From contig JBCNJP010000006.1 in the NCBI GenBank assembly GCA_039602395.1, forward strand, positions 58,154,429-58,218,428: a stretch of 64,000 bases of DNA, read 5' to 3'. This stretch comes from Deinandra increscens subsp. villosa (lineage: Eukaryota; Streptophyta; Magnoliopsida; Asterales; Asteraceae). A model generated the notes under the pieces. That model saw only the letters and a program-made list of their open reading frames with translations, did no database searches and was not told the origin of the DNA. Both the position numbers and the translations under genes were made by a program. Positions 47,437-55,930 of the stretch are shown here, one piece after another; position 1 is the stretch's first letter; each line of letters opens with the position of its first letter.

Positions 47437-49148
47437 GTGTGCAGTATCTCTTCAGCATCATCAACTTTGTATCTTCAACCAAGCTCCCCCTCAAGTATAG
47501 AATCCGTTCGTTCAATTAAATGAATCTTCAAACAAACTCCTCCTCAACTCGATCGTAGCTTGATCCTGAATACTTGATGACATTTTAGTGTATCTCTGGT
47601 CCTTCATCAACATCTTCAGAAGACTTGAAGTTGTGATATCTTGCACATAGCAACCTGCTCAAACATTTAAATAATCTTGGCGCAAAACGTCTCTTTGAGA
47701 CTCCAAGATATGATTTTGAAAATTGATTGGTATCACATGTTGATTAGATCGAAAATAAAGCAGAAACAAAATCTTTTTGGCTTTTAGAAAATTTATATCA
47801 AAACAAACTTAAAATCTTTTTGATTTATCAAAGTTTAAGCTAAAACACACAGAAAATCTTTTTGTTCTTTTCTGAAATGAAATGAAATTGTAATACAGAA
47901 TCAAACACTATTTTTGGTATGAGAAAGATCACTATATGGGATCATATTAAACATAACGCACTGAACTGCACTTCAATTTCAATTAATCGAAGCACATAAG
48001 TCATGCTGATTGCTGGTATAATTTCTCCAATTTAAACTCAGGCAGAATCATACTCATAACATCTGGATATGTTAAGGTATTGATTAGATTTGCTTTGACC
48101 AGTGTATCTCACACTATCAAACATAATCAGACATTTTTAGTTTTTCTTTCTTTTTTCGTTTGTGTGATAACACTTGTGATTTTTCATAATGCATAGTATT
48201 TTCATGATATCAACTGTGTTCCATGCAAAAAGAAATAAGAACGTTAAATCGTCTACCTTAAGGTCGATCTTTCGATACGCAGATAAGGCCTCGTATTTAA
48301 CAAAATAAGAAAATAAAACAAGTTGAAATTGTATAACCCAACAACAATCAGGTCGGTACTCCCGTACACGCAGAGAAAGTCCGATGAGTTACACGAAACA
48401 CCAAAGAAAATAAAGCAGAACGTCAAACGAACAACGATCAGGTCGATCTTTCGATACGTAGAGAAAGTCCGATCGTTTGACAAAATAAAGAAAATCAAAC
48501 ACGTTTAAATCTTTGCAAAATGAACACATGTATACACAGTGACTTCTCATTTTGAATTTCACACTTATTCTTCTTTTTGTGTCATGAAATATGCATCAAG
48601 ATGTTATCCACATGGTCAAGCATTAGTATTTAGTGTATATCACATCTGAATACTTTCTGATTTGCCGAGCCTACCAAGCACATCAAACAATGATCTTATG
48701 GCTCTTTCATCTACTCTATCCATGAGTCAGATACATAAGTCATTGTACCATCATTTTCCAATGATCAATTTCTCACAATTTTATATTTTGCATGTATTCA
48801 CCTTCCTTCATTATATATTTGGCATGTATTCACTTTCTCCCCATAACATGCATTTTCTCAATTACTCGCCCTTACTTACGACGATTCTCACCCTTAAAAT
48901 GAAAACTCTATTTTTGGATTTTCATTTTACACAAAAACAAGACTCTATTTTTGGCTTTTTGAGGAAAAACTTGGAAAACAAAGAAAAGTGATCAATCAAC
49001 ACGGATATTTAGCAGATTTAGAATTCAGAAAAATTTGCAGATTAGAAAGATTTATCATGAAATTTAAATTACGCAGAATACTCCTCCATCAACAACTTTG
49101 CAATCGTCGATAGGTCTTCTAGAAGTACCTGCACACTGGTCAAACTAA
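47437..49148 (-). ncRNA. Conserved 3' non-coding region with three hairpin modules (copy II)
   Basis: Counterpart of 21471-23037. Modules at 48243-48301, 48331-48394 and 48422-48481 have outer stems GTTAAAT/ATTTAAC, GTATAAC/GTTACAC (one mismatch) and GTCAAACGA/TCGTTTGAC. The inner hairpins are GGTCGATCTTTCGATACG, or GGTCGGTACTCCCGTACACG in the middle one, followed by CAGA(GAAAGTCCGAT). Conservation without coding capacity, plus stem changes that preserve pairing, argue for RNA structure. Function unknown. Confidence 0.6.
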
Positions 49149-49811
49149 TTAGTCCAAAAATGACCCGAAGCGAATCGCTTCTGGTCGACCAGTGTCCTTG
49201 TTTTGCTTAGAAACCACCTTAGGTTTCCATTGCTGTTGTTTTGGTAATTCAGTTTTTGATGAAACAATCACAGGTGACTGTGATGATGGACCTACACTTT
49301 GAACCTTTGAAAACTTTGGAACAAAGCGTTTTTGTTTATAAAAGAATGTAGGTTCAACTTCATAAAAAACTCTGCCTTGTTCATCGAAGAACTTTGTGTT
49401 GGCAAGTTTACCAAAAACTGGTTTCTTATGAAACCCTTGAGTTAAATCAGCAGGTGATGAACAATCCTTTGCCATATGCCCTGATCGGCGGCAAATATAA
49501 CAGATTCGTTTCGTTTTGTCCCATCTTTGATGTACCTGCGAAGAACACACATGAATATCTCGAACATGATTAGAATGAGAATCATATACCTGATGCCTGT
49601 GATCATGTAACCATTTGGATGTAGGGCTTCGAGATTGAGAACTTTCAGAAGAAATGGTAGCTTTCACAAAGACCTCAGCAATCTTCCGAGAATCAACACA
49701 ATGAAGTGGAAATTCTTTGTCAGAAAATAATTGATCCGAACCCTTGAGTTTGTAAAACCGCTCGGGTTGAACTTTATAAGCTTGAAAAACTTCCTTCTTC
49801 ACTTGTGTCAC
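49149..49811 (-). CDS. Gag C-terminal segment with second CCHC knuckle (copy II)
   Basis: 220 codons in the same frame as the segment at 49812-51224, separated from it only by one TAA stop, so it is really the C-terminal part of the same Gag. It begins without an ATG (GTG ACA CAA). A CCHC zinc knuckle CYICRRSGHMAKDC lies at about residues 104-117, preceded by a basic, histidine-rich stretch and followed by a basic tail. It ends with KDTGRPEAIRFGSFLD; the DTGRP motif also closes the Gag of copy I, so the family's coding region seems to end here rather than being cut by chance. The knuckle is expected to bind the element's RNA. The stop may be a mutation or a recoding site; no classical readthrough context (CARYYA) follows. 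Confidence 0.7.
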   Translation of the reverse strand: MTQVKKEVFQAYKVQPERFYKLKGSDQLFSDKEFPLHCVDSRKIAEVFVKATISSESSQSRSPTSKWLHDHRHQVYDSHSNHVRDIHVCSSQVHQRWDKTKRICYICRRSGHMAKDCSSPADLTQGFHKKPVFGKLANTKFFDEQGRVFYEVEPTFFYKQKRFVPKFSKVQSVGPSSQSPVIVSSKTELPKQQQWKPKVVSKQNKDTGRPEAIRFGSFLD

Positions 49812-51224
49812 TTATAATTTCTTCATATCTTGAGATGATGATGCTGGAACCTTCTCAGCTTTATCTTTCATCCCATGAAAACCCAATCCCACATGCTTTC
49901 CAGAAATCTTCTCTTCAGGTGTAAAATGTTCATTCTTCGCTAAACGAGAAAATTCAGTTTTTACTTCAGTTACATTCTTTTGATCATAAAAGATCTTTTC
50001 ATCAAACTCAGCTTGAGACTGAATCTTGTCACTCGAAGTAGCTGACTTCTCATTATCAGCAGAAGATGAACCAGATACAAAGTTTGGAGCAGAAGAAACT
50101 GCAGATTTCTTTTCCTTCATTTTCTTATTCTTCCTGTTCTTCTTCTTCGGCACAACTTTCTCATCCTCAACAGTACATGCTGAAACCTTTGAATAATCAA
50201 AATCATCAACTTGTTCTTTCACGTCTTTGATAGCTTCTTTGATATGAGCAGGAGGTGATGCAGTCTTATCAAACATTTTCTCAAAAATTTTATCGTTAGC
50301 TAAGAAGCTTGTGAAAACTTGAGAATTTAAAACATTATTGAGTAATCGGTTAGCATCAAGAACTTGAATTTTCTGATCAGAAATTTTCTGTTGAGCCTCA
50401 GCAAATTCATTTTCTTTAGCAACTAGTCGCTTCACAACTTTGTGAGTTTGAAATTTTTGTAAGCGAAGATTATCAAGACATTCGAATAATTCCTTCTTCA
50501 ATTTAGCTTCATTTCGCTTTTGAATTTCCAAATTCGCTGCTTGAACTTTATTTACACGAACCAACTCCCGCTTCTCATCCAACAACTTTTCTATGTCAAC
50601 TTGATATGCTTCAATCTTAGCAGTTGATTCAGCCACATTCTTTGTAAGTAGATCAAGTTTGACCTTTGATTTATCAAACAAATTCGTGAAATCAGAAGCA
50701 GTATCCTCCGCTTCATCCTTCCATTTCTTGACTTCTTTCATCAACTCATCCCTTTCTTCAGAAATCTTAGCTTTTGCAGCTTTAGTATCCCTTTTATCTT
50801 GTTTAGAAATTTCTAAGACATCATTCAGCAATGTGATCTCTTGAAGCAAACATTCATTCTTCATACCCAATTCCTTCTCATTTTCCTTAGAAATTCCGAA
50901 CTCCGAACTAATCATTTTGAAATCAGCAGTAACTCTTTTGACCTCATCAATCAGAAATTCTTTTTCTTTCATCAAAGCTTCAATCTTAGCCTCAAATTTT
51001 TTATTCTCAACAGCATCATATGAACTCGAATCAGAATAATAATCATCTTGTTCATGAGTGACACTTAATGCTGATGTATCATATCCAAAATGTTGACCCC
51101 AATTATAAACACCATCATTTTGAGCTGTCAAGGTTGTTGTCTTGCTTGTGTTACTTGTAGATGGTTGAGTAAAACCAGGCTTTGCTTGCATGTGCCGGTT
51201 GACAATCTTTGGCAAAATGTCCAA
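49812..51224 (-). CDS. Gag central coiled-coil segment (copy II)
   Basis: 470 codons. After a short serine/threonine-rich stretch and an acidic tyrosine/serine patch (DDYYSDSSSYDAVENK), some 250 residues are rich in K, E, L and A in heptad-like order. That predicts a long coiled coil suited to Gag multimerisation. A lysine-rich block (KKKNRKNKKMKEKK) follows, matched by KKKKNKSKKK in copy I. It overlaps the upstream segment (51151-52383) by 74 bp in a different frame. The protein sense switches frame just after the first zinc knuckle, so a one-base indel or frameshift site lies around 51190-51224. Its own first ATG is probably not the true start. Confidence 0.75.
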   Translation of the reverse strand: MDILPKIVNRHMQAKPGFTQPSTSNTSKTTTLTAQNDGVYNWGQHFGYDTSALSVTHEQDDYYSDSSSYDAVENKKFEAKIEALMKEKEFLIDEVKRVTADFKMISSEFGISKENEKELGMKNECLLQEITLLNDVLEISKQDKRDTKAAKAKISEERDELMKEVKKWKDEAEDTASDFTNLFDKSKVKLDLLTKNVAESTAKIEAYQVDIEKLLDEKRELVRVNKVQAANLEIQKRNEAKLKKELFECLDNLRLQKFQTHKVVKRLVAKENEFAEAQQKISDQKIQVLDANRLLNNVLNSQVFTSFLANDKIFEKMFDKTASPPAHIKEAIKDVKEQVDDFDYSKVSACTVEDEKVVPKKKNRKNKKMKEKKSAVSSAPNFVSGSSSADNEKSATSSDKIQSQAEFDEKIFYDQKNVTEVKTEFSRLAKNEHFTPEEKISGKHVGLGFHGMKDKAEKVPASSSQDMKKL

Positions 51225-52383
51225 GCTGCAAACATTTATAACATTTTAACTTAGACTTGTCAAAACCTAATTTATCGCCAGAAAGATTTCTTCCATGTTT
51301 ATTGAAGAACCTCTTCGATCTTTGACATAACATAGCATACTGCCAAGATATATCCAATTCAGTTAGTTGATCATCATCAAGAGCATCAAGATCTTCACTG
51401 GTTAACTTTGCATCAGCAACATTCTTAATAATCAAACCAAAGGATGATGAAATCAAGGCAGAAATCATTTTAGCACAATCCTCTGTTGATTCAGCAGAAA
51501 AAACATTCTGATTTGAAAGATTTGGAATTGTAAAGCTACAACCCCGTGACGATTTGTTATCAGAATTATCTGAAATTCCAGTCAAGAAAGTTGTACTAGG
51601 TGCAGAACTCAGACTTGGTTTAGCTTTAGCATTCATGCTTGCCGTATTCTCACCATGATACAATTCAGGATTTTGCAAAGTAGCGGTTGACTTCTTGGAG
51701 TTTAACATTTCCATTTCTCGAGCATGAAGTTTTCCAGTAAGCTCGTGAAACGTCACTGTAGAATAATCCTTGTCATGAGTGAGCAGCAAAACATATTTCT
51801 CCCACTTTTCAGGTAAAGCCTCCATAATCTTTTCCTTCAAATTAGCATCAGATTTCTCAATACCAACTACCTTTAATTCACTAATAAGATGTGAAAACCG
51901 TGAAACGAGAGCAGTAATATTCTCATTTTCATAGTTTTGAAAATTATCAAATTCTTTGTTCAATACTTTCTTCCGACTCTTCTTGTAATCATCGTTACCC
52001 TCACATCTTGCTGAGAGAGCATCCCATAATTGCTTTGATTTCTTACAAGTGATGAATTGATGTAACAATTCGGTAGGTAACGCCATGGTAAGATAACCAT
52101 AAACTTTCTTTTCAAGCTCATAACTTTTTCTTTCAGCAGCATCAAAATCTTGAAGTTCCTTATAATCTCCTTCTTCAGTTGGTCGTTCATACAACTTCCG
52201 AATCGGAATCCATAGATCAATATCATTTGTGCTTATGTATGCAGAAAACCGTTTCTTCCAATTTTGATAATCTTCAAGCTTCAACAATTTGGGAACTTTC
52301 TGACTTGTTCCAATTTCATTATCAAAATTCAACATGGTTTGCATCGCACTTTGCATTACAGCAAACGCTTGAAATTCCGACAT
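51151..52383 (-). CDS. Gag N-terminal segment, UBN2-like with first CCHC knuckle (copy II)
   Basis: 410 codons from the ATG at 52381-52383 (MSEFQAFAVMQ). This start is preferred because the relic at 45801 starts at the same residue (MNDFQAFAV) and copy I similarly (MSDFQAL); the frame is open for 28 codons further upstream into the CCGAAC-rich leader. Residues about 28-230 have the plant copia Gag (UBN2/DUF4219-like) pattern: KLLKLEDYQNWKKRF, the LWDAL motif, EALPEKWEKYV and HELTGKLHAREMEM. The knuckle CYKCLQLGHFAKDC is at residues 381-394. It should form the capsid-like part of a virus-like particle. The frame ends 16 residues after the knuckle, where the coiled-coil segment continues in another frame. 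Confidence 0.85.
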   Translation of the reverse strand: MSEFQAFAVMQSAMQTMLNFDNEIGTSQKVPKLLKLEDYQNWKKRFSAYISTNDIDLWIPIRKLYERPTEEGDYKELQDFDAAERKSYELEKKVYGYLTMALPTELLHQFITCKKSKQLWDALSARCEGNDDYKKSRKKVLNKEFDNFQNYENENITALVSRFSHLISELKVVGIEKSDANLKEKIMEALPEKWEKYVLLLTHDKDYSTVTFHELTGKLHAREMEMLNSKKSTATLQNPELYHGENTASMNAKAKPSLSSAPSTTFLTGISDNSDNKSSRGCSFTIPNLSNQNVFSAESTEDCAKMISALISSSFGLIIKNVADAKLTSEDLDALDDDQLTELDISWQYAMLCQRSKRFFNKHGRNLSGDKLGFDKSKLKCYKCLQLGHFAKDCQPAHASKAWFYSTIYK

Positions 52384-52394
52384 CGTTCGAAAAA

Positions 52395-52665
52395 TTTTAA
52401 GATCTGCCGGCCGAACTTCCTCCGATCCTAACACTGACCTCCGAACTCTGTCCAAACCTAAAATCAATGTCCGAACTTTGTCCGAACCTGCTCCGAATAA
52501 AAAACAACAGTCCGAACTCCTAAGTTACCCCGATCTAGCTCCGAACTTGGATTCACACCGAACCTCGACCGAGACAACTCTGAACTCCCACCGAACGTTC
52601 ACCGAACTCGAAATTCGGAGCAGTTACTCCAAACTTGACCTGGTACCTCCGAACCTCGACTTCAT
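52395..52665 (-). repeat. CCGAAC-motif cluster in leader (copy II)
   Basis: About fifteen CCGAAC or related motifs between gag and the primer site. The last (TTCGGAGCAGTTACTCC) has a counterpart in the leaders at 953-968 and about 26003. Confidence 0.7.
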
Positions 52666-52831
52666 TTTTTTAAAAAACGCTCAAAAATGGACTGATTTTA
52701 ACGAAACTTGATACAGTGACTCAGAAAAACCAATAGAAAATGGTTTAGGAGCAGATTTGACACCAAACACTTGATAGAATTGATGAAAAATCCGAAAATA
52801 GTAACCACAGATCAGTAGAGTGAACCAGATA

Positions 52832-52843
52832 GCTCTGATACCA
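52832..52843 (-). other. Primer binding site (tRNA-iMet)
   Basis: Reverse complement TGGTATCAGAGC, 2 bp from the 5' LTR. Confidence 0.9.
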
Positions 52844-52845
52844 CT

Positions 52846-53216
52846 TGAAAATGCGTGAGCATCGGATCGTCTACCCGATCTAGCTAATCGTACATCGAAA
52901 CGTAGTTAACCGATTGATATATTGATCAAAACGAACAATTACAATCAGTAACACTCAGATACAGACACACAGAGAAACACTCTCAGAAACACACACTTAG
53001 CAGAAATTTCTCACGCTCAGAAGTACAAATTACAAAGACCAAACAACTATTTATACCCAGCTGGCCGAGCTTCGGCCGAACCTCAGGTTCGGCCAGGCCG
53101 AACCTCAGGTTCGGCCAGTCCGAACTCCAGGTTTGGACCTAGTTCGGCCAGACCTAATTGACTTGATTTTATTCTTTGTTTGATACTTCACACGATGCAC
53201 ATATCAGGTATCAACA
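52846..53216 (-). repeat. 5' LTR of copy II
   Basis: 371 bp. Longer than its partner mainly because the palindromic unit occurs twice (53074-53094 and 53096-53116), against once in the 3' LTR. Otherwise very similar. Confidence 0.9.
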
Positions 53217-53418
53217 CATGTTCACCTGATATTCTAAACAGAAAGGAAGAACGATAAGGTTACTATGGCTTAGCTCCTCAAAAGCGATAAATAATTAAGA
53301 GCTTGGAGAATAGTTGACGAAAGAAATCACGTCATACCTTAATGGTCATAGAGAGATACAGCTAGGTGACCACCTCTACGAACGTTGTGATCTTAATTAA
53401 AAATCGTCCAAGTGGGAG
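53217..53418 (+). mobile_element. Right interior piece of older copia element, with polypurine tract
   Basis: Ends in CCAAGTGGGAGTT immediately before TGTTGGATTTTG, the usual polypurine-tract/LTR junction of copia elements. Confidence 0.5.
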
Positions 53419-53885
53419 TTTGTTGGATTTTGATGTCTCCGACTGTCGATTACTCAAAGTAACCATAAAGGTACGATCCAAAAGTTACACTCTGGATGAT
53501 GAACAAGTTATAGTATTCAAATATTACATATTTATATATTACCGATCACAGAACGGACATTAGGCAAATCATTATTTGTCAAAATAATGATTATGATTAA
53601 TTGTTTAGAGAAACAATTAATGGACAAATTAAAACGGTGTTCGTTTAAGATATAACGAGGATAAAATTGGTTAAAGCAGTTAACGATTTAATCAAGGAAT
53701 ATCATTACGTCAAAAGACAATTTTGACTAATTCTAGGATAAGACGTTATCACGTAATTATATATGTGAGAGATTTAATTTATGATATAAATTAAATACGG
53801 ATAAAATAAACATTATTAAAGACGTTAATAATAATAATCCAGAAAAAACATTGTAGAGAATTAGTTAACTAAAACATCGAGGTTG

Positions 53886-53886
<1 letters not shown>

Positions 53887-53944
<58 letters not shown>
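53887..53944. repeat. (TA)n microsatellite
   Basis: TA run immediately left of the 145-bp element. Confidence 0.9.
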
Positions 53945-53946
<2 letters not shown>

Positions 53947-54087
53947 AGATGATCATTTGAGAACTTTTGAGAACCATTTTAAGCCACTAGTTTATATATA
54001 TAGAACCCCCCTGAATTATAGTGGTCTCCACAAAAGATTAGTAGTTGAGATTTAGTTCTCAAAACAAAAAGCTTATTTGAACCTAAC

Positions 54088-54089
<2 letters not shown>
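53945..54089 (-). mobile_element. (TA)n-embedded MITE-like element 1 (145 bp)
   Basis: Ends GGAGATGATCATTTGAGAAC at left and TTTGAACCTAACCC at right, both abutting TA tracts. It is the inverted homologue of the element at 59956-60134. It resembles Micron-type elements, which insert in (TA)n; class is inference. Confidence 0.7.

Positions 54090-54124
<35 letters not shown>
54090..54124. repeat. (TA)n microsatellite
   Basis: TA run immediately right of the 145-bp element. Confidence 0.9.
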
Positions 54125-54126
<2 letters not shown>

Positions 54127-54690
54127 CATATATACATATATATATAAAAGATATATTATATTAAAGATATATTGGGTATGTATCTTATATATAAACTTTA
54201 ATGGATATTAATTGTATTAACAGTTAATATCATGATAATATCTTTGGGAAAAAGATAGTATTTTTAGGGATCGGATTGTAACTTGTATTCCTATAAATAC
54301 ATGTTAAATCCTAAACCCTATACAGTGATAAATCCTAAAAGTTTAAGCCTAGCATCTCCCCCTCTCTCCCCTTCCTGTGTCCGCCGGCCACCACTGTCGA
54401 CGCCATTGCCGCTGCTTGTCGGTCGCTCGACACCGTCGTCCAGCGTTGCCGCCGCAAGCCGCCTGCTCCGGTCACTGCCGCCGGTCTCCACCCACCGGGT
54501 GTGGACCACCTCACGTTATCTCGTGATCTCGATATCCAGGAGGTTTCGGTTATCGTGTCAAGATACATGTTCAAGTTGTTCAAAGAGTTGAACAGGTGAT
54601 CAAAGGATTTCTAGCGGATCCATTTGTTGCATTCAGAGTGTCTCATCTCGGTATCGTTAAGGTCGATCTCTAAACACCCTATGGTTGTGT

Positions 54691-55555
54691 TTTATATTTA
54701 TCTGAATTATATTTAAATGGGTCACTGGTGTAGAATACCTAACTCGTTTATTAAAAGTTTTGAACTTTATCGCTTTCGCATTTGATTATTTAGTATAATC
54801 GATTTTCTGATAAACAAACAAATATAAAATACCATTTATATTATTCGACAAAATTAATTTTGTCCTATACGAGCCAGATATACCAAACAATAAGACCCTG
54901 CCTTCTTTGCATGCTTGCCTTAGGAAGGCGTTTTTAGTTGTTTTAATGTAAAGTGTTGACCATTATTGACTACAGGTCACTATTTGAAGTCAGACAATAG
55001 TAACTTGCTTTGTGCTCCTGCCACCCACGTTACTTCCTTTAGGTTTTGATCTACTAACATTACTTGTTTTGGGTGTTTGTCAGCTTTGGAGAGTTCCTAT
55101 ATTTTGTACATAACTCACTTCGAGCTTTGTAGGATTCTTTCTTTTTCGCCATTTTCCAAAGGCCAATAACTTGCCTAGAAGTAAGGACCGAGGCAAGTTG
55201 TTCTTGTCTGTCCTTACTTTGGTGAATTTTAGTTTAACAACTTACTTTCAGTCTTGTGGAATTCCCCTGGCCGAGCTACTTGGCTTGAGGCCGGGGATTG
55301 AATGAGAAACTCGTCATCAACTGTCTACAATCCAAATCTAATGTTTATGCAATTCGTAGTTTTTAACAAAAACCAATCAATCAATAATTTTTTACACTTT
55401 TTAGTTTTGTTAATCAATCCCAGTTTAATATTCGATTGCACCTTATCATCGACCCAAAACTCTTTGTGGTTTGACACTCCGTTTGCCCTAAGTAGTTTAA
55501 GGTAAAGAGGAATCACAATTCTTCTATCTTTGGTCGGTACATTTGACGCCAATCA
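54691..55555 (+). mobile_element. Gypsy LTR 3' portion (Athila/Tat-like)
   Basis: No coding. The right end leads 'TTTGACGCCAATCAAATT' into a degenerate tRNA-Asp primer site at 55561, in the same arrangement as 28941-28967. The left limit is uncertain. Confidence 0.45.
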
Positions 55556-55560
55556 AATTT

Positions 55561-55578
55561 TGGTGTCGTTACCAGGGA
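55561..55578 (+). other. Degenerate tRNA-Asp-type primer binding site
   Basis: TGGTGTCGTTACCAGGGA differs from TGGCGCCGTTGCCGGGGA at a few bases. The following 'GTGCGCTTAGT' also follows the primer site at 28950. Confidence 0.7.
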
Positions 55579-55699
55579 GATTGTGCGCTTAGTGTAGTAC
55601 AATTGATTTTGTGATTAGTTGTTTAACTATTCTATTTGCTATTTTCTTCTATTTCTTGTTGCTTTGGGTGTTTTTAAGTGTCCAGGTGACAGATACTGT

Positions 55700-55930
55700 A
55701 TGCGTAATATGTTCTCGAGTAGGAATCAGCCTCTAGTGTACGACCTAGAAATTGAGAAGACGGGAAGATAGAATAGAGTCTTACATCGTGCAGGGTTGTC
55801 GGTAACCCCGATTTCAAAAGATATCGAAGAATTTATCATTAGTTCATCCCAAACACAATCTGTTGAATGTAAAACCAAGTGAATTACGATGATCACTATC
55901 ACGGGGTAGATGATCATGGGGTGCAGAATA
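55700..55930 (+). pseudogene. Gypsy gag N-terminal relic
   Basis: ATG at 55700 opens MRNMFSRNQPLVYDLEIEKT, then a stop. The frame resumes with ISKDIEEFIISSSQTQSVE before further stops. 'YDLEIEKT' fits the start of Athila/Tat-clade Gag proteins, and the leader length after the primer site is consistent. Decayed and truncated; pol is absent. Confidence 0.5.

Larger units (their letters stand above)
47075..53216 (-). mobile_element. Complete pol-less copia-like LTR element, copy II (6.1 kb)
   Basis: LTRs 47075-47422 and 52846-53216 (TGAAAATGCG...ATCAACA); primer site 52832-52843; polypurine tract beside the left LTR. The interior encodes a large Gag in three nearly continuous open segments (49149-52383) and then a 1.7-kb conserved non-coding region; nothing of pol is present. 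A possible target duplication is CATGT (47066-47070 and 53217-53221), but four extra bases CTCT separate the left copy from the LTR. The best-preserved member of its family in the window. Confidence 0.9.
53419..54690 (+). mobile_element. Copia-type 3' LTR (plus orientation), right end approximate
   Basis: Starts TGTTGGATTTTGATGTC after a polypurine tract. Contains TATAAATAC (54293-54301) and then a C-rich transcribed region. The 102-codon plus frame at 54283-54591 and its minus-strand shadows come from that C-rich leader and show no known domain. It is interrupted by (TA)n tracts and a 145-bp insertion. No primer site was found at its right end, so the exact boundary is unknown. Confidence 0.45.

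Noticed and set aside
54283..54591. 102-codon plus frame and two overlapping minus frames.
   Set aside because: C-rich transcribed leader of a copia LTR; all three frames open by composition, none with a domain.
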